Program-made: the position numbers and the translations under genes
Shown here: piece by piece, positions 16,920 through 25,124 of the stretch
How positions within the stretch are numbered: position 1 is the first letter of the stretch
How the letters are laid out: the number at the start of each line of letters is the position of its first letter
Notes under the pieces: generated by a model
Told to the model about the DNA's origin: nothing
The model's input: only the letters and a program-made list of their open reading frames with translations
Databases searched by the model: none
NCBI RefSeq assembly: GCF_003931855.1
Contig: NZ_CP034248.1
Coordinates: 2,480,001 to 2,544,000 of the forward strand
DNA: 64,000 nt
Reading direction: 5' to 3'
From: Paenibacillus lentus
GTDB lineage: Bacteria > Bacillota > Bacilli > Paenibacillales > Paenibacillaceae

Positions 16920-18638
16920 TTAGGACAGTTTAAATATACTTATCGCTTCATTCGTTTCCTTAATTAAATGCTCAAGCTCTTGGATGGATTTTGATATTTC
17001 ATTATAAGAAGCAACAAGCTCAACTGTGGATGCGGAGATCTCCTCTGCAGAAGCCGAGTTTTCCTCTGATACAGCGGAAGCTGATTCCACAGTAAGAAGC
17101 ATCTTACTCTTTCCTTCATTAAGATTTTGAATCGAAGAGGTAATACCATCAATTTGTGGAATAATTAGCTGGATTGAACCGATAATCGATGTAAGTGATT
17201 CTATAGTTGAGTTCACCATATTGACTTGATCTTGAAGGATAAGACTAGTATTTTCTGTAGTTTCGGATACCACTCGTATCTCTTCGTTAATCGTATACAT
17301 CATCTTATTAATGCCTTCCGAAGAGACGCTTACCTGGCTAGCCAGATTGCGAATTTCTGTAGCCACAACGGCAAAACCGCTTCCTGCTTCACCCGCACGA
17401 GCTGCTTCAATGGAAGCGTTCAGCGATAGAAGATTGGTTTGCTGTGCAATTTCACTAATAAATTTGGTAATCTCGGTTACCTTAGAGATACTTGCGATCA
17501 AGTTGCTGATCTTGTTCCGTGAATCGCTGAAGGATACCTCCACCTCATTTACAGTAGTAACGAGCTGGTTCAGCTCTGAGCTGCTATTTTCTGCAGTAAT
17601 GCCAATGGTATTAGTAGTTTGATCCACCATGGCTACCGATTCGTTAATCTCCTCAAGGTGCTGGCTCAAGTTATTAAACATTTCGTTAATTTGCATTAAT
17701 TCTTCTGCCTGGCTTGTCGAACCCTCGGCTACACCTTGAATAGCCAAAGAAACCTCATTTACTGTCGTATTAATTATTCCCGATGAACTTGACAGTAGAA
17801 CGGTCTGTTTTGAGAGCTTCTCAGAATCGGCCTCAATTAGCCTTAATGATGAACTGATTGTATCTAGTGTTTTGTTAAGGGCGCGGTTCATTATTCCGAA
17901 TTCATTTTTCATTTTTTCGTTAAATTTCACCGTAAAATCGCCTTTCGCCAGAATATTAAGATTGGATGTAAAGTCTTGGATGGAAGAACGAATTCCAATA
18001 ATAATAATAAGGGATAAAAAAATCATGACAACCAGAGCTACAGTAAATATACCCAAAGTAAGTTGTAGCCCTTCTCTATATCGTTCCTTAGCATAGTTGC
18101 TTAATTGAGAAGAATAGTTTTCTTTATAATCGACCACATCTATGATAGATTGAGTAAGTTCATTTCCGGCATTCGCCATTTCAACAAATGCAAGCTGCTG
18201 ATCGAGCTCTACTCCTCGTTTTCTTTGTTCGATGACATCCGGAATATATGAGTAATATTTTTGATAACTAGACATTACGCGATTAGCTAACTCCAGTTCC
18301 TCCGAATTCTCCTCTGCTTTTTCTAAATTCGCTGCAATTTTAGCGTAAATACTCTGATGATTTTTCAGTAAATCATCAACCATCGCCTGATCATAATCAC
18401 GATCAATGATTTTAGTTAACGTATTACGCATTACGCCAATTTCACCATTAATCTCACCCCAGCTAACTAACAAAGGGATAACATCTTCGGTAATTTCATT
18501 AATTCTGTTCTGTTGGCCAATGTTATTGTTGAGCCCAATAAGCGCTGTAAGCACTATAGTAACTAGTGAAACTACGCACAAAATAACAATGCTGCCAATA
18601 ATTTTAATCCCTTTAACCGTTTCAATAACTTTCCCCAA
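16920..18638 (-). CDS. Methyl-accepting chemotaxis protein with 4HB-type sensor
   Basis: This is a 572-aa transmembrane chemoreceptor. TM1 is about residues 11-34, an extracellular helical region (about 35-190) with long heptad-like stretches fits a four-helix-bundle ligand domain, and TM2 is about 192-216. A HAMP segment follows. The signalling hairpin tip ([19 protein letters not shown]) lies near residues 405-423 and is highly conserved. The start is TTG, 6 bp after GGAGGA. It would signal through CheW/CheA to the flagella. No chemotaxis genes are adjacent, and the ligand is unknown. Confidence 0.92.
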   Translation of the reverse strand: MGKVIETVKGIKIIGSIVILCVVSLVTIVLTALIGLNNNIGQQNRINEITEDVIPLLVSWGEINGEIGVMRNTLTKIIDRDYDQAMVDDLLKNHQSIYAKIAANLEKAEENSEELELANRVMSSYQKYYSYIPDVIEQRKRGVELDQQLAFVEMANAGNELTQSIIDVVDYKENYSSQLSNYAKERYREGLQLTLGIFTVALVVMIFLSLIIIIGIRSSIQDFTSNLNILAKGDFTVKFNEKMKNEFGIMNRALNKTLDTISSSLRLIEADSEKLSKQTVLLSSSSGIINTTVNEVSLAIQGVAEGSTSQAEELMQINEMFNNLSQHLEEINESVAMVDQTTNTIGITAENSSSELNQLVTTVNEVEVSFSDSRNKISNLIASISKVTEITKFISEIAQQTNLLSLNASIEAARAGEAGSGFAVVATEIRNLASQVSVSSEGINKMMYTINEEIRVVSETTENTSLILQDQVNMVNSTIESLTSIIGSIQLIIPQIDGITSSIQNLNEGKSKMLLTVESASAVSEENSASAEEISASTVELVASYNEISKSIQELEHLIKETNEAISIFKLS

Positions 18639-18788
18639 GATAATTCCTCCTAGTATGATAAAAACTGTGACTAATATTACATTTATCGGTGTTATATTGT
18701 GACAAGTGTATATCTATTTTTATGAAAATTACATCTTTCGACACTAAACGACAATAATTCGGCAAATTTAACTAGAATGCAATTGTAA

Positions 18789-19025
18789 AAGAAGAACAGA
18801 TACTGCATTTCAGCCAGTGCTGAAGAAGCTTTATCCAGCTACATTGGCAAAGGATCGGATATACAGACTGATATGAGCGATCAGAAGATCGACAGGAGGA
18901 TCGAAGCAGTACGTATCCGCATTAACATCATACATACGTTGGAAACTATTACCTTGAATGTTCCGCGTGGGAGATACGGAATCCGAAGAGAATTGGACGG
19001 AATTTTCTTGTGGGCTGTAACCTGA
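18789..19025 (+). pseudogene. Protein-like remnant 1 upstream of the LytTR gene
   Basis: This 79-codon open stretch lacks a good start but reads like protein (SASAEEALSSYIGKGSDIQ, then IEAVRIRINIIHTLETIT, then LNVPRGRYGIRRELDGIF). An internal ATG at 18873 has no ribosome binding site. I recognise no family. With the next remnant it looks like the wreck of one or two older genes. Confidence 0.3.
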
Positions 19026-19076
19026 ATTATGTAGCGTAATCTAGCTGAGGGAATTTACATATAATTAAGGATTTGA

Positions 19077-19307
19077 TCGAAAACACTGCTGATCTATTCG
19101 CTGTTTAACTGTAAGCAACATTTTACGCCGCCGGAGTGGATCGCATACCTATTGGAAGACAGCTGTAAGGCTGCTCATCATGGACAATATGCTAGCCGCA
19201 GGGATATGGCAGAATCGTGCTACACATGGCTTAGAGATGGTGACATGCCATACTGTTTCAACCAATCTATGATGATGGGAAATTACTTCTACCAAAGATT
19301 GAATTAA
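19077..19307 (+). pseudogene. Protein-like remnant 2 upstream of the LytTR gene
   Basis: This 77-codon stretch is open from a stop at 19076 to TAA 19307, with strongly protein-like composition (HFTPPEWIAYLLEDSCKAA, then YASRRDMAESCYTWLRDG, then FNQSMMMGNYFYQRLN). It has no convincing start or ribosome binding site, so I read it as the 3' end of a broken gene. No family is recognised. Confidence 0.35.
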
Positions 19308-19345
19308 ATATACATTCGAACCAATCGATTGGCATTATAACGGAC

Positions 19346-20182
19346 TTGAAGCGAAAGCAGCTTTTGATGAATCAATTAGGCAATCGTCTCCAATATTATT
19401 TATTTCGAGCCGGGCAAAACGAGTATATGCGTTTAACGGTGGAAGAGTTAATTACTTTTCTAATCCATGTAACGGAGAGGAATGATCGTCTCCCTCTGTT
19501 AATGGATTATTTTGCTTTAAAAGAAGAATGGAAGGTTAAAATAAAGGATCTAAGCCCCTCGAAAAGGGTATATGTGACCTTGCTGCGTGTCTTTTTTGCG
19601 TATCAGCCTATACTTGTATTGGAGGAACCTTATTTTTACTTGGAAGAAGATCGTCGTCATTTTAAACGGATTTTGGATGACCTTTCGAAAGAAAAGCAGA
19701 TTTTAATGTTAACGTCGAACTTAGAGGATGCTATGATTTCTTGTGATGTGATTTATCGATTAAATGAGCTCGGATTTCATCCATTGGATATTCGTGACTC
19801 GGAAGAGGATAAGCAGGAAGTGAAGGAACAGGATCGAGCCAATATCACCCTGCAGAAGATTTATACGAAAAGAAATGACAAAGTGATTTTATTTGATCCG
19901 CCTGAAGTCGATTACATAGAAAGTTTGGAGGGTTCGATTCTCGTATATGTAGGTGGAGAAAATTATGTCTGTGCTTTGACGCTAACCGAGCTCGAGCAGA
20001 GGTTGTTAAATTTCGGTTTTTTTAGGTGCCATCGATCCTACATCGTTAATCTGCAAAAAGTAAGAGAGATTATTACATGGACGAAGAATAGCTACAGCTT
20101 GCGACTAAGCACAGGCAAAGATGCCGTGGTTCCATTATCTCGTGCAAAATTACAGGAATTAAAAGCACTTCTTAACATTTGA
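19346..20182 (+). CDS. LytTR transcriptional regulator with a degenerate half-ABC-ATPase N-terminus
   Basis: This is a 278-aa regulator, TTG start. Residues about 70-150 align with the C-terminal half of ABC ATPases: a signature-like LSPSKRVYVTLLRVFF, Walker B-like ILVLEEP, a D-loop-like YLEEDRRHFK, and LTSNLEDAM where the H-loop His should be (Ser here). No Walker A exists, so it probably does not hydrolyse ATP. Residues about 170-278 are a LytTR DNA-binding domain (IDYIESLEGSILVY, FFRCHRSYIVNL, PLSRAKLQELK). It lies directly before an ABC exporter pair and phased palindromes, its likely targets. Confidence 0.8.
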   Translation: MKRKQLLMNQLGNRLQYYLFRAGQNEYMRLTVEELITFLIHVTERNDRLPLLMDYFALKEEWKVKIKDLSPSKRVYVTLLRVFFAYQPILVLEEPYFYLEEDRRHFKRILDDLSKEKQILMLTSNLEDAMISCDVIYRLNELGFHPLDIRDSEEDKQEVKEQDRANITLQKIYTKRNDKVILFDPPEVDYIESLEGSILVYVGGENYVCALTLTELEQRLLNFGFFRCHRSYIVNLQKVREIITWTKNSYSLRLSTGKDAVVPLSRAKLQELKALLNI

Positions 20183-20186
20183 AATG

Positions 20187-20296
20187 TTTGCAAGGCAAAT
20201 ATACATCGTAAGCCTATGCAGATTTGCGAAGCAAACATAGCCTCGTAAGTCTGTCTAGTTTGGAAAGCAAAAGTCTATGCAAGTTTGCCAAGAAAA
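20187..20296. promoter_or_regulatory. Phased TTTGC-N3-GCAAA palindromes, candidate LytTR operators
   Basis: TTTGC-N3-GCAAA sites occur at 20187-20199 and 20223-20235, with degraded copies at 20259-20271 and 20284-20296. The first three starts are exactly 36 bp apart, and the bases between them (around CGTAAG) are also repeated. The array fills the gap between the LytTR gene and the ABC ATPase gene, suggesting a multi-site operator or attenuating hairpins. Confidence 0.55.
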
Positions 20297-20455
20297 CATA
20301 ACTTCATAAGCTGCACCATTTCCGGGGAAATATCGAACCTATCAAGCATGCCATGGTACCATTCAGGCGTTAACAGCTACATTTCAGCGGTTTTTGATGG
20401 CTGGAAGCAGGGAATCTTTATATGCTTAAGGCATCAACTCCGGGGAAGTGGTGTC

Positions 20456-21301
20456 ATGGATGTTATCCAAGTAGAGCATATTCGCAAGAGATTTGGAAAT
20501 AAGGATGCGTTATCAGACGTGTCCTTTTCCATTCCCAAAGGGGAAATCTTCGGTTTCCTGGGGTCGAGTGGTTCGGGAAAAACGACTTTAATTAAGATTT
20601 TAACGGCGCAATTCCACCCGACAAGCGGACAGGCCAGTGTATTTAACCAGCCAGCGGAGATGATGCAGCGGTCTGCTCAGAAAATGCGCTTTGGTATTTT
20701 GACAGATAACAGTGGTCTGTATGAGAGATTATCGATTGAGGAAAATCTGGAGCTGTATTGTAATTTATATGATCTCCCTAAATCGTCGATCGATAAGGTG
20801 CTGCAGTTTGTTAACTTAAGCGGAGAGCGCAAAAAGAAAGTCAACCGCTTATCCAAAGGGATGCGTCAGCGTGTCTTGTTAGCCTGTGCGGTGATTCATG
20901 AGCCAGAATTATTATTTTTAGATGAACCTACATCGGCTTTAGATCCAGTAAACTCGGCACATATTTATAAGGGCTTACGCTACTTAAATGAGAAAGGGAC
21001 GACGATTTTTCTAACTACGCATGATATGGATGAGGCCGAAATGATATGTAATCGTATAGCGATTTTGTATCAAGGACAAATCCAAGCGATCGGCTCACCC
21101 AAGGAGCTAAAAAAGCAGCACCGGAAAAACGTAGTTTGTGTCGAATTAATCAATGGGAAAGCCTACGAGCTCCCGCTTGATGAGGAGACGGCTGATCAAA
21201 TTGCCGATTGGATGAAACGAGGGTGCATTGATCGATTAGAAACGAAAGAGCCCAGTCTAGGTGATATCTTTATTAAAATGACAGGAAGTGAGTTACTATG
21301 A
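20456..21301 (+). CDS. ABC transporter ATP-binding protein (exporter type)
   Basis: This is a cytoplasmic ATPase of about 281 aa. The frame is open from 20285, but homology starts at ATG 20456 (MDVIQVEHIRKRFG), preceded by GGGGAAG. Walker A is GSSGSGKTT near residues 36-44, the signature is LSKGMRQR, Walker B is LLFLDEPTSALDP, and the H-loop is TTHDMDEAE. The C-terminal tail has the family's ELKKQHRKNVVCVEL region. It pairs with the membrane subunit that follows with a 4-bp overlap. It is probably controlled by the LytTR protein upstream. The substrate is unknown; peptides, lipids or drugs are usual. Confidence 0.92.
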   Translation: MDVIQVEHIRKRFGNKDALSDVSFSIPKGEIFGFLGSSGSGKTTLIKILTAQFHPTSGQASVFNQPAEMMQRSAQKMRFGILTDNSGLYERLSIEENLELYCNLYDLPKSSIDKVLQFVNLSGERKKKVNRLSKGMRQRVLLACAVIHEPELLFLDEPTSALDPVNSAHIYKGLRYLNEKGTTIFLTTHDMDEAEMICNRIAILYQGQIQAIGSPKELKKQHRKNVVCVELINGKAYELPLDEETADQIADWMKRGCIDRLETKEPSLGDIFIKMTGSELL

Positions 21302-22032
21302 GTATCTCATTAAAACGTGCCGGGGCGATATTTGTGAAGGATTACAAAGAATTTTCACGCAATTATGCGATTTCCATTAGTTTGATTTTTCCAATGATAT
21401 TAGCACTTCTTTTTCGAAATGCAGGTCCGTTTTTGGGTATAGGCCCATCTGCGAATGGAGCTTTCGCATTCGGTCTTGTTCTTAATACTTCGTTTGTGTT
21501 ACTAACGTGTTTAGTACAAGCATGCCTGTTTGCGGAAGAAAAGGAGCGTAACACTTTACGGTCGTTAATGATGACTCCGGCCACGACCATGGATGTTTTA
21601 ATTGGTAAAAGTACTTTAGTCTTTGTCATGTCTGCTGTTGTTCTAGCTATGGCGACGTTTATAATGGGATACGATCCAGCTAGTATATGGGCGTTTGTTG
21701 CTGCAATTATTCTTTCGATTATTCTATACATAGCAGCCGGGACGATATGCGGTTTATTCTCCAAGACGTTGCTTGAAGCATCATTATCTATACTACCTGT
21801 GGCGTTCGTATTCACTGCAGCACCATGGGGAGCGTTTCTAGTAAAGGATTATCCGGTCTTCAAAGTGCTGGAGTATGCGCCAAGCAGTCAACTTGTGCAT
21901 TTACTAGGTATACCCAGTACAGGCTTTACGACGGGAGATGTATTAACACCCCTCCTCATTATTTTGGCTTGGACGGTTGTATTAACGATGGTGTCTGTTG
22001 TTTTGTATCAACGTCGGTTGAAGGATGAGTAG
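21298..22032 (+). CDS. ABC-2 type transporter permease
   Basis: This is a 244-aa membrane subunit with six hydrophobic segments. The ABC-2 landmark is the cytoplasmic EEKERNTLRSLMMTPATTMD segment near residues 80-100, ahead of helix 3 (the coupling region). The ATG overlaps the ATPase stop (ATGA). Together they form a simple two-gene exporter. Confidence 0.9.
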   Translation: MSISLKRAGAIFVKDYKEFSRNYAISISLIFPMILALLFRNAGPFLGIGPSANGAFAFGLVLNTSFVLLTCLVQACLFAEEKERNTLRSLMMTPATTMDVLIGKSTLVFVMSAVVLAMATFIMGYDPASIWAFVAAIILSIILYIAAGTICGLFSKTLLEASLSILPVAFVFTAAPWGAFLVKDYPVFKVLEYAPSSQLVHLLGIPSTGFTTGDVLTPLLIILAWTVVLTMVSVVLYQRRLKDE

Positions 22033-22117
22033 CAAATAATCTCGCTATTGTTATAGAGTTAATTCTACTTTAGCCACTTAGGATTGCGTATTTCTACCGA
22101 GGGGGAAGCAGATTCCG

Positions 22118-24412
22118 ATGAATTTAGCCGTCAAGTTAATGCGAGAATTCAAAGACCGCGATACCCGTAAGAAGCTTAAAGGCTATCGGGACAAAGCGGA
22201 GTTTATCTGTAAAAGGAATTTGGAAACATGGGACGAAAGGCGGTTGCAAGCAGAATCTCGTCGGCTGAAAAAGGAAGTAAGATCGGGGACGCCTTTGGAC
22301 GAGCTGCTTGTTGATGCCTATGCGCTAGTCTGCGAGGCAACGAAGAGAACGCTCGGATTACATCCCTACGATGTCCAGATCATGGCTGCCATCGCTTTGC
22401 ACGAGGGATGCTTGATCGAGCAGCATACTGGTGAAGGAAAAACGCTCTCTGCGGTTATGCCTGCCTATCTAAATGCGCTGACGGGCGAAGGTGTACATGT
22501 GCTGACTTTTAACGATTATTTGGCAAAGCGGGATGCGGAGTGGATGGGCCCAATCTATCATTTCCTTGGGTTAACGGTAAAATCGGTGCAAGCGGGTATG
22601 AGCATGTCTGGAAAACGGGGAGCGTATGCCGCGGATATCACCTATGTTACGGCCAAAGAGGCGGGATTCGATTATTTGCGCGACACGATTGCTCTGGATG
22701 AAGCCGATACCGTGCATCGTTCTTTCCACTACGTCATCGTTGACGAAGCAGATTCACTTCTTCTCGATGAAGCGCGGGTGCCGCTAGTCATTGCCTGTGA
22801 GCCGGGCGGCTTCACGAGTGACGGAATTCGTTTCGCAGAAGTGGCTCGGCAGCTCAAGCAAGATGAGCATTACAACTTCGACGAGTTCCAGCGGAATGTT
22901 TACTTGAATGCTGCAGGCGCTGCAAAAGCGGAATCGCTGCTGGGATGCGGTAATTTGTACGAAAGCCATAATAGTGATTTGTTATCGTCGTTAAATTGTG
23001 CACTGCATACGGAAGCATTATTGAAAAAAGACGTCGACTACATCGTCCGGGACGGAAAAATTGAGCTGATTGACGAATACACTGGCCGTGTGGCGGAGAA
23101 CAGGCATTTGCCGGACGGATTGCAGGCCGCACTTGCGGCCAAAGAGGGGCTCCAGCCCTTAGCCAGCGGGAGAATTCTCGGTACAATCACCCTTCAACAC
23201 TTCCTTAGCCTCTATCCGAAGATTTGCGGAATGACGGCTACCGCACAAGTTTCCGCAATGGAGTTCGAAGCGATTTATGCGCTGCAGGTCGTGCCAATCC
23301 CGCCGAATCGGCCAAACATACGGATCGATCATCCGCACCGGATTTATACCCATAAAGAAGCCAAATTTAAGGCGCTTGTACAAGAGATCTCGTACATTCA
23401 TAGGACAGGGCGTCCGATTCTTATTGGCACATCAAGCGTCGAGGAGTCTGGCATCCTGGCGCAGGCGCTAGCGGCTGCCAATGTACCTTGCCATGTTCTG
23501 AATGCAAAAAACGATGCAGAAGAAGCTGAGATTATCGCCAAAGCAGGAGAAATCGGCGCTGTGACGGTGTCTACAAATATGGCGGGACGCGGCGTTGACA
23601 TTCGGCTTGGCGGCGGCAATTCCGCGCAAGCAGAAGTTGTCGCCAAGCTGGGCGGGTTATACGTCATTGGTACGCATGTGCACGAAAGTATGCGGATCGA
23701 CAAGCAACTATGCGGGCGTTCTGGCCGCCAAGGCGATCCGGGCGCTTCCGTGTTTTTCGTAAGCTTGGAGGACGAGTTGATGCTTCAATTCGGCATCGAT
23801 AAAGTGCTGCCGCCCGCCTATCGCGATCTTAGGCAGGGTGAGGCTCTTGACGAGTCGGTGCTTCGCGGTAAAATCACCCACATTCAGCGCGTCATGATGG
23901 GCCAAAACTTCCAGATCCGCCAGGAACTGAACCGCTATTCGGATATGGTCGAGGAACAGCGGCGTATTTTATATGAGGAGCGGCTCGGAATTTTGCATGG
24001 CGAGACAAAGGTCAGCCCTTCGGAGCAGCGAGTACGGCTTTATTTTATCGACAAGTTCTGGGCTGATCATCTAGAATACGTATCTTATATTCGCGAAAGC
24101 ATTCATTTGACGAGCCTGGTTAACTGCAATCCGATCGACGAGTTTCATGCGCAAATCATCCAAGCCTTCGAGCAAATTCCAGCTAAAATAAATAGGGAGT
24201 CGGCAAATATGCTCGCAAAGCTTGGTGGTTCGAATGACCCGGCGCTGTGGGAAAAGTTCGGGCTGAAGCCCCCTACTTCCACGCGGACTTATATCATCAA
24301 CGATCAATACATGGAGTACTTGCAGAATCGTAGTTCATGGACTGCAGGGACGATCATCGCTTTTTGGATTCGCAAAATGCTAAGGCCTGTATTTGGATGG
24401 TCAGAATTTTGA
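22118..24412 (+). CDS. secA2: Accessory Sec translocase ATPase SecA2
   Basis: This 764-aa DEAD-box ATPase is related to SecA and threads unfolded proteins through a SecY channel. Walker A is HTGEGKT (residues 103-109), Walker B is VDEADSLLLDEAR (208-220) and the second motor domain has TNMAGRGVDI and GRSGRQGDPG. It is shorter than housekeeping SecA and ends without the Cys-rich zinc-binding tail, which is typical of SecA2. GAGGGGGAAGC precedes the ATG. No secY2 or asp genes are adjacent, so it would work with the general SecYEG. Which proteins it exports is unknown; the neighbours do not show an obvious large surface substrate. Confidence 0.9.
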   Translation: MNLAVKLMREFKDRDTRKKLKGYRDKAEFICKRNLETWDERRLQAESRRLKKEVRSGTPLDELLVDAYALVCEATKRTLGLHPYDVQIMAAIALHEGCLIEQHTGEGKTLSAVMPAYLNALTGEGVHVLTFNDYLAKRDAEWMGPIYHFLGLTVKSVQAGMSMSGKRGAYAADITYVTAKEAGFDYLRDTIALDEADTVHRSFHYVIVDEADSLLLDEARVPLVIACEPGGFTSDGIRFAEVARQLKQDEHYNFDEFQRNVYLNAAGAAKAESLLGCGNLYESHNSDLLSSLNCALHTEALLKKDVDYIVRDGKIELIDEYTGRVAENRHLPDGLQAALAAKEGLQPLASGRILGTITLQHFLSLYPKICGMTATAQVSAMEFEAIYALQVVPIPPNRPNIRIDHPHRIYTHKEAKFKALVQEISYIHRTGRPILIGTSSVEESGILAQALAAANVPCHVLNAKNDAEEAEIIAKAGEIGAVTVSTNMAGRGVDIRLGGGNSAQAEVVAKLGGLYVIGTHVHESMRIDKQLCGRSGRQGDPGASVFFVSLEDELMLQFGIDKVLPPAYRDLRQGEALDESVLRGKITHIQRVMMGQNFQIRQELNRYSDMVEEQRRILYEERLGILHGETKVSPSEQRVRLYFIDKFWADHLEYVSYIRESIHLTSLVNCNPIDEFHAQIIQAFEQIPAKINRESANMLAKLGGSNDPALWEKFGLKPPTSTRTYIINDQYMEYLQNRSSWTAGTIIAFWIRKMLRPVFGWSEF

Positions 24413-24753
24413 TCGGGGCAAGTACGAGACGAATAGGCTTGATTCATCCCGCGCTAATTTATTGCCATGCTTGATGACTGACTAATCCAGACCTGACCTG
24501 AAAATGAGATGTTGTTTTGGTGAAAAAATCAACGACCCGCATCGAGATGTTATCGGACCATCCCGCCGAAGTATCGATTGCATGAAAGCTCATTGAGTTC
24601 AAAGGTGCGGCTTTTTACAAATCTATGAAGTACGAAATCTATGCTGGCGTAAAGTTATTATTCTGCTAAAGGGAAACAATGGCTCAGCTATATAACGGTC
24701 GGTTGCCAGTAAAGATGACCGCCTGCCGCCCATCAGGCAAGCAGTTCACGACT
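24413..24753. other. Intergenic stretch after secA2
   Basis: I see no gene. A stretch at 24520-24669 reads as broken protein-like sequence in one frame (RIEMLSDHPAEVSIA, then KLIEFKGAAFYKSMKYEIY) but has a stop inside and no start. A short GCCTG/CAGGC hairpin lies near 24721-24738. The 187-bp repeat starts directly after. Confidence 0.35.
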
Positions 24754-24940
24754 GTAACGATTGCTACAGCCGTTAATCAGTTAAAAATGAGCACTTCGAT
24801 GTACTAACGGTTGTAATCTACGTTATTTGTGTAGAATTCGTCGCAACATAGCAAAAAAATTAGAATAGCCGTGTATACAACCGTTAGATTCTCAAAAGGG
24901 GCAAAATCCGGGGATTAACGGCAATGGTAACCGTTAGAAC
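24754..24940. repeat. 187-bp dispersed intergenic element, copy B
   Basis: This is the partner of 13501-13688. The terminal inverted repeats read TAACGATTGCTA at the left and TGGTAACCGTTA at the right. The inner pair is CTAACGGTTGTA near 24803 and TACAACCGTTAG near 24877. The best conserved parts are the inverted repeats and a short AAAATGAGCACTTC block. Several differences between copies keep the TAACG/CGTTA arms pairable, which hints that structure is selected. Confidence 0.8.
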
Positions 24941-25066
24941 TAAAGCCTCTTATCATCTGTTATTCTATGTGCGATCTTTTCTGATATACTATGTTACATT
25001 TCCAAATCAGAAGGATTTAAACAATAAATGTAAAATATCAAAGTATAAATCATCACACTGTCATGC

Positions 25067-25072
25067 TATAAT
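25067..25072 (+). promoter_or_regulatory. Extended -10 promoter of the NRPS gene
   Basis: TGCTATAAT gives an extended -10 (TGn plus TATAAT), 52 bp before the NRPS start. No good -35 is visible, as is allowed with the extended form. Confidence 0.5.
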
Positions 25073-25124
25073 TTCTCCGCATGGAAATTAGATGGAGAAA
25101 TGTAGAGAGAACAGGAGTGGAAAG

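Noticed and set aside
24520-24669. GNAT acetyltransferase fragment after secA2
   Set aside because: KGAAFYKSMKYEIY loosely recalls a GNAT C-terminus, but no acetyl-CoA loop is present and the frame is broken.
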